From Bdellovibrionales bacterium Ga0074137 (lineage in GTDB: Bacteria; Bdellovibrionota; Bdellovibrionia; Bdellovibrionales; JAMPXM01): a stretch of 64,000 nucleotides of DNA. The notes beneath the pieces were generated by a model. The model ran no database searches. It was not told the origin of the DNA and saw only the letters and a list, made by a program, of their open reading frames with translations. The DNA is taken from positions 1 to 64,000 of the forward strand of contig LNDT01000030.1 in assembly GCA_001464715.1 (NCBI GenBank), in the 5' to 3' direction. The stretch's first letter is position 1. The number at the start of each line of letters is the position of its first letter. Below, piece after piece: positions 53,230 through 62,072 of the stretch. The position numbers were made by a program, and so were the translations under genes.

Positions 53230-54065
53230 TTCAATTCCTTTTCGGGTCGGACTTTTTCGCGATCGGTTCGGTAAAGATCGGTGAAGCCATCGTAAATTTT
53301 TAGGAGGGGAATCTCGGCGTGCTGAAACAAGGCTGCACGATGAGCCGCGAGTGTCTGTGTATCATTTCGTGCGAGCGGCCCAGTGAGAGCGCCCACTGTT
53401 GAGAGATTTTGAAATATCTGATCGCGGTAAGCTTCAAGTGCCTTTGCGGAAACGCCCAAGTCACTTTCGAATCGCTGAGCCACGGCCTCCCATAAAAGCA
53501 CAGAGAAATTTCCCGCGATGGCACAGAGGGCGTGATAGTACGGTCGTTGTGCAGGGTCGATACGGTGAACTGTGTTCGTACAACCGGGCATCAGCGTCTC
53601 TAGGTTCGGACCGCCTTTATCCAAAATTACGGGTGCTGTGGAAAACAAAGACGCTGCACTTTGCAAAGCGCCTGTCGATACGTCTCGAAACGTCATTAGG
53701 GGATGAACCGCGTGAACCGTCAGACCAGAAATTGTCAGCGTCGGTAAAGCTCCAGCGAAATGTACGAAAGTCGGTGGAGAGTGACCGTCTCTTAAAAACA
53801 GAGACGCGTGCTGTTCAACGAAGTTTTTGATCGCGGTATCGGAGATTGCGAGCCAAACATGTGTGGGCCTAAAATTCGCCACTTCAAGTGCTGCAAGATG
53901 TTCAGCGAACGTGGAACCAGAAGCTCGAAACCAATGTGAATAAAAAGTTGATTGTGCGCCAACATGAGCGAGAGCTTTAGCAAGACGACCGTTTCCGATC
54001 AGCAAAATCTGACTTGGCGCCGGGTGCGGCTGTGCCCTTGAATTTGCGTTCGGTACCTGTCCCAT
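53226..54065 (-). CDS. Rossmann/DUF2520 oxidoreductase-like protein, candidate ketopantoate reductase
   Basis: The 279-residue protein has an NAD(P)-binding ILLIGNGRLAKALAH at about 20-34, HPLMTF in the middle and a helical C-terminal domain (KALEAYRDQIFQNLSTVGAL, ALTGPLARNDTQTLAAHRAAL) as in 6-phosphogluconate-dehydrogenase-like reductases with DUF2520. It starts the pantothenate operon; panE is not otherwise present here. The link to ketopantoate reduction rests on position and fold. AGAGGA precedes the ATG. Confidence 0.8.
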   Translation of the reverse strand: MGQVPNANSRAQPHPAPSQILLIGNGRLAKALAHVGAQSTFYSHWFRASGSTFAEHLAALEVANFRPTHVWLAISDTAIKNFVEQHASLFLRDGHSPPTFVHFAGALPTLTISGLTVHAVHPLMTFRDVSTGALQSAASLFSTAPVILDKGGPNLETLMPGCTNTVHRIDPAQRPYYHALCAIAGNFSVLLWEAVAQRFESDLGVSAKALEAYRDQIFQNLSTVGALTGPLARNDTQTLAAHRAALFQHAEIPLLKIYDGFTDLYRTDREKVRPEKELK

Positions 54066-54190
54066 GGATCAAGTCCTCTTTGATTACGCTCCGCAAATTA
54101 ACGCCGTAAGATGCAATCGACAATTGAAATTCGTAACGGTACGGACTTCGGTGGATTGACCTGGAGTGAAACAAAGGATACCCGCAAGTT

Positions 54191-55018
54191 ATGAATACTC
54201 CCAAGTACACGAAATACGGAATGCTTTTCGGGTTTATCGTCGTCATCAGTGGCCTCATGGCGACACTTCTTTACGGATACCGCCCAGCGCCGAAACCGAT
54301 CATGAAACCTTCACTTTTCGAGACGGCAAGACAAGTCGGTATCGTTGCTTTGAAGCGTTTCTATGTTCCCTTGGCCAATGAGAAGTTGGTGGTTTTTGGA
54401 ATTCCCACCAACCGCGATTGGTCGCCGGCGATCGTGTCTGGTTTCCTAGAAGCTGCAGGTCAGAACAAGCGTCCGTTTGCGACAGTTATTATCGAATCGC
54501 AAATCTCAGACGAAATGAAAAACGAGATTCGTAAAGTCGCGCCCAATATGATCGAGGTGCGGACCAATACTCAAACGTTAGCGGAACTTGTCGACGCCAT
54601 TCGCGGATCTGAAAAAGATGGCGGCCGAGTGTTGTTGGTCGTGCCAAATATTTTTTCCACTCATCTCTTGCCGGGCAATATGATCTCACGACTGGAGACC
54701 GCACTCTTTCCGCCCGAACTTCGAAATGATGACGGCAAAGTCCTAGCCATTTTCTCGTTGAGTGTCGGCCCGCTCGCGCTGGAAGCTTCTGAAGAGAAAC
54801 AAATCGATCCGGCGTGCATGGGGTCCGAGAGAGACGGTTCAGGTACCGTCGACTTCGGCTGTGCGATCGTTCAAGCCAGTCGCTTCTTTTACCGCAAACG
54901 TATTTTAGACAAGGAAGCCGGCGCGCGCGAAAAGTTCGTCGCTCTTATGCAGTCGCCAGGCCCCAATGATTATCTTCTATTGGTTCGGGCGCCGGATAGC
55001 TTTGGGAAAAAGCTCTAA
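54191..55018 (+). CDS. Membrane-anchored protein of unknown function
   Basis: The 275-residue protein has an N-terminal membrane segment (about 10-30) and an alpha/beta domain of about 230 residues: LVVFGIPTNRDWSPAIVSGFLEAAG, ATVIIESQISDE and RVLLVVPNIFSTHLL are consecutive strand-helix units. Cys residues occur only near the C terminus (DPACMG, DFGCAI). No catalytic motif is evident. It is divergent from the pantothenate operon and convergent with the nucleotidase gene (4-nt overlap). Confidence 0.6.
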   Translation: MNTPKYTKYGMLFGFIVVISGLMATLLYGYRPAPKPIMKPSLFETARQVGIVALKRFYVPLANEKLVVFGIPTNRDWSPAIVSGFLEAAGQNKRPFATVIIESQISDEMKNEIRKVAPNMIEVRTNTQTLAELVDAIRGSEKDGGRVLLVVPNIFSTHLLPGNMISRLETALFPPELRNDDGKVLAIFSLSVGPLALEASEEKQIDPACMGSERDGSGTVDFGCAIVQASRFFYRKRILDKEAGAREKFVALMQSPGPNDYLLLVRAPDSFGKKL

Positions 55019-56421
55019 TCCAAGCCCAACGCGAGTTCGTGAGCGAGCGGCCGCCTCGAAGCGCGGAAGTACGTTCGTGGCGAATGCTCAAAGAGGTCAC
55101 TCAGTTTCGGCATATAGACGCAAGCATAACGATCGACTTGAGTCGCAAAGTAACTCTCTTCATTTCCCGCGCGCATGATTTCGCCCCAGTGCGGATTGAA
55201 GACGCTTTGCTGTTTTTTGATGTTCTGTGAAATCACTTTATCGATGTCCGAGATCTGGTTCTGAAGATCCTGGACGCGCGACTCATTCGATTCGTCGGCG
55301 CTCTCAATCCGGGTCGTAATGATATCGACAAGCTGGCGCTCGAGCGGTTCTTTTTTGTTCATGAGTTTGCCGATTTCTGCTGAGTACGGCTGCGCTTTTT
55401 TGTAATTTTCAATTTCGGCATCGAGCTCTTCGACGACGAGCGCTGTTCTCCAGTTACAATCTTTTTTGAGTCGCAAAATGTCGCCGTAAATATGATCGCC
55501 GATATAAACAATATCGTCGCCTTCGACCCCAAGATCTTTTGCAAACTTCGCGGCGCCTCCGCCCTGGTAAATTCCGCCGGGCTTGAGCGGTTCGTCGTAA
55601 TTTGTCATCACGCCAGATTTGGGATCCACACTGAGAAAGCGCAAATGATCCCAAAAGAATCGTGGCTTTTGAGCCAGCGTCACAACGTAGTCAAAAACCT
55701 CTGTCCAATCTTTGTGGTTTTTCAAAAACGGATTGATGGCGTAGTCGAGTAGAAGTTTTGAGTAGGCGAAGTCAGAATTCGTGACGATAAAAAACTTCTT
55801 GTCGTGTTTCTTGAACCGCTCGATGCCGCGGACAACATCCGGGTCTTTGATAATGTACTTATCAAGATTCCGCGCGACTTCATTTTTGAGGGACCCATCG
55901 CGGTGAGAGAGATCGAGCATCTCAATCACGTCGAGTGAAATTGTCTCGTAGTCGGGAAGATCTTTTCCTGCTGGAGAATCTTTTATCTCGACGATCTGAG
56001 CAAACAGCGTCGCAACAGAAAGCGAAAACGCCGTGTCGATGGCGGTGTAAGCCCCGGCATCGGACAGATCAATGTAGGTCGACTTATAAAGTTTTTGTTG
56101 CTGGGGAAAATCGATCGGTTTCGTACCATGATAGCTGGCGCGGATGGCTCCATGCCGACTGACCTTCAAAAGATTTCCCTTTTTCTTATCGATGACGAGC
56201 CCGCGCACGGCGAGATTCATATCGAACTTCAATTCTTTCACGGCGGCGGGATAATTTTTCTGATCCACCAGTTTTTTGCACATCGTTTGGTGAGAGAGCT
56301 CTTCAAAAGCGTGCGAGTGGTAACGAACCAAAGTGTGGTCCATATCCAGACCGATGAATTTGATTTTACGCATGTTCAGAGTGCGATTGACGAAGACTTT
56401 AATGGATGAAGGTGTTGTCAT
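55015..56421 (-). CDS. HAD-IG family 5'-nucleotidase
   Basis: The 468-residue protein starts with a HAD motif I FIGLDMDHTLVRYH (Asp26, Asp28) and has motif II FIVTNSD, a long cap, and VYIGDHIYGDILRLKKD as motif IV. The length and the large insertion match cytosolic purine 5'-nucleotidase-like HAD-IG proteins. It probably hydrolyses IMP/GMP-type nucleotides. A coiled region of about 60 residues (around 360-410) is typical of the family. Confidence 0.9.
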   Translation of the reverse strand: MTTPSSIKVFVNRTLNMRKIKFIGLDMDHTLVRYHSHAFEELSHQTMCKKLVDQKNYPAAVKELKFDMNLAVRGLVIDKKKGNLLKVSRHGAIRASYHGTKPIDFPQQQKLYKSTYIDLSDAGAYTAIDTAFSLSVATLFAQIVEIKDSPAGKDLPDYETISLDVIEMLDLSHRDGSLKNEVARNLDKYIIKDPDVVRGIERFKKHDKKFFIVTNSDFAYSKLLLDYAINPFLKNHKDWTEVFDYVVTLAQKPRFFWDHLRFLSVDPKSGVMTNYDEPLKPGGIYQGGGAAKFAKDLGVEGDDIVYIGDHIYGDILRLKKDCNWRTALVVEELDAEIENYKKAQPYSAEIGKLMNKKEPLERQLVDIITTRIESADESNESRVQDLQNQISDIDKVISQNIKKQQSVFNPHWGEIMRAGNEESYFATQVDRYACVYMPKLSDLFEHSPRTYFRASRRPLAHELALGLD

Positions 56422-56454
56422 AGCTAGCTAGAAGACACCTTTTCCCAAAAGGTC

Positions 56455-57135
56455 TCAATCATGCGCAGTGTCGAGGGCGGCGCTGCCTTTGGCGTTCTCC
56501 ACCATCGCTTTGAATCCTGAAGCGTCGCTGGTTCCAACGTGGAACGATAAAACTTCAGCCGAGGCATTGATCACAAAAGTCACCGGAAGTGTCATAGACC
56601 ATTTCCGGTTAGCATCTTTCGACGATTTTTCGCGCCACGCTTCGATAAAAATTTGCTGATCGCCCTTAATCAGAGTCGATTCGAAATTAACTCCCGCTGA
56701 CGCGAGAAAGGACCTAGCAAGTTCTACGTCCGTCTCGTTGTCGGCACTGACTAGAAAAACCGGAACTGGCTTTTCTTTCGAGAGCGCCTGGAATTTGGCG
56801 AGCTCGGGCATTTCGTCGCGGCAAGGCTCGCACCACGTGGCCCAGACATTGACCAAGCCGATCTCAGCGCCCGAAGTTTTCATCGCCGACGTCATCCATT
56901 TTTCGATGTCGGTCGTGTCGGATACCAAAAGCATTGGTCCCTTTGGTGCGGCGGTCGCGCCGACGGGAAACACCGCGCCACCACCGCGCTCATTGGTTCG
57001 AAGGACCAACAATAAAAGCAAGATGGCAACAGCCGCCATGAGTCCAACCACCGTAACGACAACCGCTGTTCCGCCTTTCGGAGCGCGGCCGTTAGTTTTG
57101 GCTGAATTGGCTGAATCTTGAGGCGTTTGACTCAT
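56455..57135 (-). CDS. TlpA-like membrane-anchored thioredoxin
   Basis: The 226-residue protein has one N-terminal membrane segment (about 23-46) and a periplasmic thioredoxin fold with VNVWATWCEPCRDEMPELAKF (Cys102, Cys105), a TlpA/ResA-type WCxPC motif, and a later cis-Pro TLPVTFVI. It reduces or isomerises disulfides in envelope proteins, perhaps c-type cytochromes. AAGGAG precedes the ATG and a strong promoter lies just upstream. Confidence 0.9.
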   Translation of the reverse strand: MSQTPQDSANSAKTNGRAPKGGTAVVVTVVGLMAAVAILLLLLVLRTNERGGGAVFPVGATAAPKGPMLLVSDTTDIEKWMTSAMKTSGAEIGLVNVWATWCEPCRDEMPELAKFQALSKEKPVPVFLVSADNETDVELARSFLASAGVNFESTLIKGDQQIFIEAWREKSSKDANRKWSMTLPVTFVINASAEVLSFHVGTSDASGFKAMVENAKGSAALDTAHD

Positions 57136-57160
57136 TGCTCGCTCTCCTTGGTTGACTGAA

Positions 57161-57188
57161 ATTATAAGTGGGAGATGGTCATTGTCAC
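57161..57188 (-). promoter_or_regulatory. Sigma70-type promoter of the thioredoxin gene
   Basis: On the minus strand GTGACA (57183-57188) and a perfect TATAAT (57161-57166) are 16 bp apart. The predicted start near 57154 gives a leader of about 20 nt containing the ribosome site AAGGAG. Confidence 0.7.
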
Positions 57189-57212
57189 GTCTGACCTGAA
57201 AGTGAGTTTCCA

Positions 57213-58499
57213 GTGAGTTTAGAAAAAAACACGAGCGATCCGGTGGGCCGTTCGTTGAAAGAATCCCTGAACGTTAAGATGACTCCCTGCCAAGATCTCG
57301 CGTTGGCCGCGCTAACTTCGCCGCTAAAGCCCAACGTTTTTGTCACGGGCGGCGCCGGCGTCGGCAAATCTTTTCTGATGCGGTATTTTTATCGAACGGT
57401 GGATTCTAAAAAATTTCCGATGTTGGCTTCGACAGGAGCCGCTGCGGTTTTGGTGGGCGGCAGAACCTTTCATTCCTTTTTTGGCCTCGGAATTCTTGAT
57501 GGAGGCCCGGAGGCGACCATCGAGCGCGCGTGTCGCAATCGTCAGGTTGTAAAAAGACTTCGTGCGATGGAAGGAATGATCATCGACGAAATTTCGATGC
57601 TCGCGGGCCCCGTGCTTCGCGTCGCTGAAATTATTTGTCGTCGTGTGCGCGATAGCGATCTTCCGTGGGGTGGTTTGCGCGTGATTGCGGTCGGAGACTT
57701 TGCGCAGCTACCACCGGTCGAGCGAGATCCGAACCGCGGGGGCGGATGGGCGTTTTTAGATCCCGTCTGGGAGTGGTCAGCTTTTCAAAAGCATAGACTC
57801 GACACTCAAGTGCGCTGCCAAGACCCCCATTACATGAGTGTTCTGGCGAAAGTGCGCCAGGGCATTGTTGATGATGAAGTCACGGATTACTTGAACGAGC
57901 GCACGGGTCCGATCGAAACAGAGTTTGAAGGCACAAGACTTTTCCCTCGGCGCGATCAAACCGAACGCTTCAATGAAATGCGTTTGGCCGATCTCGATAC
58001 GCCAGAAAAAACTTTTGAAACCATCGCCACCGGAAATGCTCGTGCGATTGAATCTCTTTTGAAGCAGGCGCCGGTACCGCAAACATTGCGACTGAAAGAG
58101 GGCGCACTTGTAATGATTCGTCAGAACGATCCCATGGGTCGTTGGGTCAATGGATCGACGGGCCACATTCGGCGCATACAGCCGGGCCGCCTTTCGATTG
58201 ATCTCTTGAGTGGTCGCAAAGTTGAAATTGAGAAAGCGACGTTTTCAATGCTCGACGGCGACGGTGAGGTCAGCGCAGCGCTGGTGAACTTTCCCGTGAA
58301 TCTTGCTTGGGCTTCGACAATTCACAAAGCTCAAGGTGCGACTTTGGACCGACTTGCGGTCGATCTTTCACGGTTGTGGGAGCCCGGCCAGGCCTATGTG
58401 GCGCTCTCGCGACTGACCTCGGGGTCGGAGCTTCGCATTGCCAGCTGGGATGCTTCTTCCATTCGTGTCGACCCACAAGTCATCGAATTTATGAGATAA
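57213..58499 (+). CDS. Pif1/RecD-like superfamily 1B DNA helicase
   Basis: The 428-residue ATPase has Walker A GGAGVGKS (46-53), Walker B MIIDEISMLAG (Asp125-Glu126), GDFAQLPPV (motif III) and C-terminal VNLAWASTIHKAQGATLDRLAVDL and YVALSRLTSGSEL (motifs V/VI). This is the core of Pif1/RecD2-like 5'-3' helicases; no nuclease domain is fused. The GTG start is divergent from the thioredoxin gene. It is likely involved in DNA repair or replication. Confidence 0.88.
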   Translation: MSLEKNTSDPVGRSLKESLNVKMTPCQDLALAALTSPLKPNVFVTGGAGVGKSFLMRYFYRTVDSKKFPMLASTGAAAVLVGGRTFHSFFGLGILDGGPEATIERACRNRQVVKRLRAMEGMIIDEISMLAGPVLRVAEIICRRVRDSDLPWGGLRVIAVGDFAQLPPVERDPNRGGGWAFLDPVWEWSAFQKHRLDTQVRCQDPHYMSVLAKVRQGIVDDEVTDYLNERTGPIETEFEGTRLFPRRDQTERFNEMRLADLDTPEKTFETIATGNARAIESLLKQAPVPQTLRLKEGALVMIRQNDPMGRWVNGSTGHIRRIQPGRLSIDLLSGRKVEIEKATFSMLDGDGEVSAALVNFPVNLAWASTIHKAQGATLDRLAVDLSRLWEPGQAYVALSRLTSGSELRIASWDASSIRVDPQVIEFMR

Positions 58500-58524
58500 T
58501 TTCAAAACAAACTATGTTTTCTGT

Positions 58525-58550
58525 GGACTGTTTCTAATTTGAAACAGTCC
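58525..58550. promoter_or_regulatory. Perfect 10-bp inverted repeat, candidate operator
   Basis: GGACTGTTTC (58525-58534) and GAAACAGTCC (58541-58550) are separated by TAATTT, 60-85 bp ahead of the TIGR02147-type regulator. The nonamer GGACTGTTT is also an arm of the hairpin at 108-130, there in the opposite arrangement. An autoregulatory binding site is the simplest reading. Confidence 0.5.
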
Positions 58551-58610
58551 GTTCCAAATCGTCTCGACGCTGGCTCGGCGATCCCTCATGATGGGGTCGG
58601 AGGGACTTTC

Positions 58611-59483
58611 ATGAACATGATGAAATCAGACCGAACATTGCTGGAATCGATTTTCGATGCGGCGTCGGTGAGTGAGTTCCTGCGCCGCGAGTTGGATCGT
58701 CGCCTCGGGACAAACCCGCGCTATTCACTGCGGGCTTTTGCTCGGCATTTGGGAATGAGCCCCGGCGAACTCAGCGAAGTGTTGAGAGAAAAACGTCCGA
58801 TGAGTGCTCGTGCCTGCCAAAAAGTCGCGAAGTCGCTAAACATGAGTCCCGCCGAATTTAAGCAGCTTCTCGTTTTGGCGGCAACGGCACGGCCCGGTGC
58901 GAACTCGGATCTCGTCGAAGGCCGCGCGGCGCCGATAAAAAATGATGGAATGGGGGCAAGGGCCTCGCTTGCGGCCCTTCGTCTCAGTGAAGACCGCTTC
59001 CGATTGGTTTCTGACTGGTGGTGTTTTGCGATTTTGAATCTCTTGGATCTTGATGAGGTCTCGTGGGATCGCAGCGATATTTCAGCTTTGTTCGGAATCA
59101 CCGAGCTTCAAGCGCAAGTGACGATGGATCGCCTTGAACGTCTTGGACTGGTGAAAAAAGTGGGGCCTCATCGGGCCGTTGCGACCAATGACTTCGTTGA
59201 ACATTTGACGGAAGTTTCTTCGGAAGCTATCCGCCGCTATCACCGCTCACTTCTTGAGAAAGCGGTGGAGGCTCTTGAGTCGCAATCGCGAGAGGAGCGC
59301 GACGTGACGGGTATCGGATTCGCTTTGGACCGGCGAGAATTTAAGTCTGTTACAAGGGAAATTTCGGAGTTTCAAGATCAGTTGATTGCGAAATATGGTC
59401 GCAAGCGACGGGGTCGAAAACTTGATAGCGTTTATCAGCTGGAAGTGGCTTTGTTTCGGTTGAGTCCTCAGGGGGACAAATGA
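58611..59483 (+). CDS. TIGR02147/DUF4423-type transcriptional regulator
   Basis: ATG 58611 has GGAGG 7 nt upstream and gives 290 residues. The N-terminal part has an XRE-like HTH (YSLRAFARHLGMSPGELSEVL, then ARACQKVAKSLNMSPAEFKQLL), the C-terminal part a winged-helix DUF4423 domain (WWCFAILNLLDLDEV, FGITELQAQVTMDRLERLGLVKKVG). This family is abundant in Bdellovibrionota and Fibrobacteres and typically lies next to secreted proteins, as here: the next gene overlaps by ATGA. A perfect inverted repeat lies upstream. Confidence 0.88.
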   Translation: MNMMKSDRTLLESIFDAASVSEFLRRELDRRLGTNPRYSLRAFARHLGMSPGELSEVLREKRPMSARACQKVAKSLNMSPAEFKQLLVLAATARPGANSDLVEGRAAPIKNDGMGARASLAALRLSEDRFRLVSDWWCFAILNLLDLDEVSWDRSDISALFGITELQAQVTMDRLERLGLVKKVGPHRAVATNDFVEHLTEVSSEAIRRYHRSLLEKAVEALESQSREERDVTGIGFALDRREFKSVTREISEFQDQLIAKYGRKRRGRKLDSVYQLEVALFRLSPQGDK

Positions 59484-60865
59484 TCCGTTCTATCGGGCTA
59501 CTGTCGATCCTCTTTTTGTTTATGTCGCTAGAACGTGGTGTGGCGGGTCCGACGCGAGTTGGGAACGGCGACGACGGGGGTGATCTTGAAGCCGTGACAA
59601 GTGTGACGACTGGAATCCTGATTGAAACTCGGGATGAGGCGGTCGCAAGTTTGCGACGGCTGGATGTTGCGCGCATTGAGGGGCTTGGAACTCTTATACC
59701 GGAAGTTGCGAAATCCGAAATTCAACTTGTCGGACGCGACGTGGATTTATCGCAGATCTTGGCTTCGCCCGAAGGTAAGCAACAGCTTGTCGAGGAAGCG
59801 AAATCGATTGGTGCTTTAGGGGAAAAGAATCAGCTGGTATATGCGCGCACATTTCCAGAGCCGCACGCGGCGACTCGATTTTTTCCAGCGGCTTTGCGTC
59901 TGGACCGAAAGCAGCTTGTGGCACTCCACATTCATGAAGGTCTTCACCGAGCTCTTCCCAAAGATCTGCGAGAAGATGAAAGCGCAGTCAGCCGAATAAC
60001 TTTGGCGCTCACGTCGCAGGATGTTTCTGTGGATCGCGTGAAAGCCGCGATGGCGAGAGAGCTTGGATCTTTGGGCTCGCGCGCGAAAGCTGTTCCCCAC
60101 GACCGCGTTGCGAATACTTTGGAGTACAGTTACCGGTCTTACTTTCAGCCAGAGCCGGAGAAATCTTTGTCGAGTATCTCTTCGCTCCATTCGTTGAAAA
60201 GTTTTTTTCTGCCGTTTGAATCCGACAATATTGGTGTTGGCGTCGAGATGACGTTTGTGATTCGGCCCGAGCGCTATTTTCTGGGGCCGTTAGGTTTTTC
60301 GGGACGATGGACAGTGGCCGATGTGGGTCGAACGAACATCGATCTATTTGGAACCTTTCACTTGAACACACTTTCGGACAGCGAAATTAAAGATACGCCA
60401 CTGGGGCGTGACACCGTGACGGTAGGTGTTTCTTTTCGACGCGATGAACCTATCTTTAAGTTCGAGAACAAGATTTTTCTGACACCGGCCTCTGAGTCAC
60501 GGCAAGCCACGAGCGCCGGCGATGTGACTTACAAATACGGTTCTATTTTTGGCGCCCGGATTTCTGCAGCCGCTAAGATCCGCCTATCCGAGACGTCGTC
60601 TCTTGAATGGGGCGGTCTTGGCGAAGTTCTGCTCTCGAATCCGCTTGAAATTCATGGTGGAGCAAATCCCCGCCAAACCGGGCGGCTTCGTGTGGTCTCG
60701 CTGGGGCCTGAGATCGGGTACCGTGCCGGAGATTTTAAATATTCAGTCTATGGCCGTTTCATTCTTGATTCGACCGATGGAGTTTCGTTGGATCAAGTCG
60801 GCGATTTGATGGGCTTTGGTGCTGGGCAGGGCTCTGTCGGCGGCGCGCTATCTTGGCAGTTTTGA
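59480..60865 (+). CDS. Secreted protein with HEXXH motif and C-terminal beta-barrel-like region
   Basis: The 461-residue protein has a signal peptide (about 1-23), an N-terminal domain with HIHEGLHRALP (His152-Glu153-His156, a zincin-like HEXXH) and a C-terminal half of alternating amphipathic strands ending in SWQF, the final-Phe signal of outer-membrane barrels. A peptidase linked to a membrane barrel is one reading; a structural HEXXH is another. It is translationally coupled to the TIGR02147 regulator and probably controlled by it. Confidence 0.6.
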   Translation: MIRSIGLLSILFLFMSLERGVAGPTRVGNGDDGGDLEAVTSVTTGILIETRDEAVASLRRLDVARIEGLGTLIPEVAKSEIQLVGRDVDLSQILASPEGKQQLVEEAKSIGALGEKNQLVYARTFPEPHAATRFFPAALRLDRKQLVALHIHEGLHRALPKDLREDESAVSRITLALTSQDVSVDRVKAAMARELGSLGSRAKAVPHDRVANTLEYSYRSYFQPEPEKSLSSISSLHSLKSFFLPFESDNIGVGVEMTFVIRPERYFLGPLGFSGRWTVADVGRTNIDLFGTFHLNTLSDSEIKDTPLGRDTVTVGVSFRRDEPIFKFENKIFLTPASESRQATSAGDVTYKYGSIFGARISAAAKIRLSETSSLEWGGLGEVLLSNPLEIHGGANPRQTGRLRVVSLGPEIGYRAGDFKYSVYGRFILDSTDGVSLDQVGDLMGFGAGQGSVGGALSWQF

Positions 60866-60935
60866 AAACCTCTCGTGGATCTTGAGCGCCGTGTGATAGA
60901 TCGTGGACTCATAGACTGCGACAAGAGGAGATTTC

Positions 60936-62072
60936 ATGTATCACAGCACTCAGGGTCGGCCGACCCGTCAGGGCCACAAGGGAATTCCCGAAGGATTGTT
61001 CGAAGAAGAACAAGGTCTCGATGGATTCTATGGGCCCGTTTCTCACCTCATTAAAGAGCGGCCATCGACGCGCTGGAATTCCATCGAAGGAAATCTCAAA
61101 CCTCGAATGTTCGACTTGGTTAAGCATCTCAAGAACGACGTTTCTGCGTCTGAAGTTTCGGGTCTGACAGGCCAACGACTTTTCTACAATAACGATCTCA
61201 CCGTCTCGTCGCTGTGGATTTTGCCGGGAGTAAATCCCGATCAGCTTGAGTCGCGAAGAAATGCTGACGGCGACTGGATGTACTTTTGTCATTCAGGTCG
61301 CGGACAGGTTTTAAGCGAGTACGGTGTTTTGGATTTCACTCCTGGAACTTATTTGGTGATGCCAAAGTGTATCGGCCACACATTCTTCGTTAAAGAGCCT
61401 GCACATTTTCTTTTGATCGAGAATCGAACAAGTCACTTTCGTGAGCCAGATCGCGGCATCGTTGGTCGCCACGCGCCGTGGGATCCGAACGCGCTTGTGA
61501 AGCCGGATCTTGAGGGGCTTTACGAACTTATGCGCAAAGAAAAGATCGACGTGCGTACTGTTAGAATCAAACATGTCGATGAGCTCACGACGATCGGCTA
61601 TGATGATTGCGTCTATGATGTTCAGGGCTGGAAGGGCGATCTTTTTCCCTACACTCTGCACATGGATCACATTATGCCCATTATGAGTCACCGCGTTCAT
61701 CTTCCGCCGTCGGTGCACACGACGTTTGCTGCGCGCGGTTTCGTCGTTTGTTCTTTTCTTCCGCGACCGATGGAAGAGGACAAAGATGCGCTTCGCGTGC
61801 CATTTTATCACCAAAACATCGACTACGATGAGATTCTCTTTTACCACGACGGCGATTTTTTTAGCCGCGATAATTTGCACGCAGGTATGATGTCGTTTCA
61901 TCCGGCCGGATTTCCGCACGGGCCTCATCCAAAAGCGATGGAGAGAGTGAAAACCAAAACTCACACCGATGAAAAGGCCGTCATGATCGATTCGCGCTGG
62001 CCACTGAAGCGTGACGAGGCATTGGCTCGGTTTGAAGTTGGTGACTACTGGAAATCATGGAAGAAGAAATGA
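60936..62072 (+). CDS. hmgA: Homogentisate 1,2-dioxygenase
   Basis: The 378-residue cupin enzyme follows AGAGGAG. Landmarks are the N-terminal YHSTQGRPTRQGHKGIPEGL, VLDFTPGTYLVMPKCIGHTF, PPSVHTTFAARGFVVCSFLPRP and the iron/His region HPAGFPHGPHPK at 322-333. It cleaves the ring of homogentisate to maleylacetoacetate in tyrosine/phenylalanine breakdown. No fumarylacetoacetase or isomerase gene adjoins it. Confidence 0.9.
   Translation: MYHSTQGRPTRQGHKGIPEGLFEEEQGLDGFYGPVSHLIKERPSTRWNSIEGNLKPRMFDLVKHLKNDVSASEVSGLTGQRLFYNNDLTVSSLWILPGVNPDQLESRRNADGDWMYFCHSGRGQVLSEYGVLDFTPGTYLVMPKCIGHTFFVKEPAHFLLIENRTSHFREPDRGIVGRHAPWDPNALVKPDLEGLYELMRKEKIDVRTVRIKHVDELTTIGYDDCVYDVQGWKGDLFPYTLHMDHIMPIMSHRVHLPPSVHTTFAARGFVVCSFLPRPMEEDKDALRVPFYHQNIDYDEILFYHDGDFFSRDNLHAGMMSFHPAGFPHGPHPKAMERVKTKTHTDEKAVMIDSRWPLKRDEALARFEVGDYWKSWKKK

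Noticed and set aside
58539-58610. TTG start at 58539 for the TIGR02147 regulator
   Set aside because: It lies inside the inverted repeat and has no ribosome site, whereas ATG 58611 has GGAGG 7 nt upstream.
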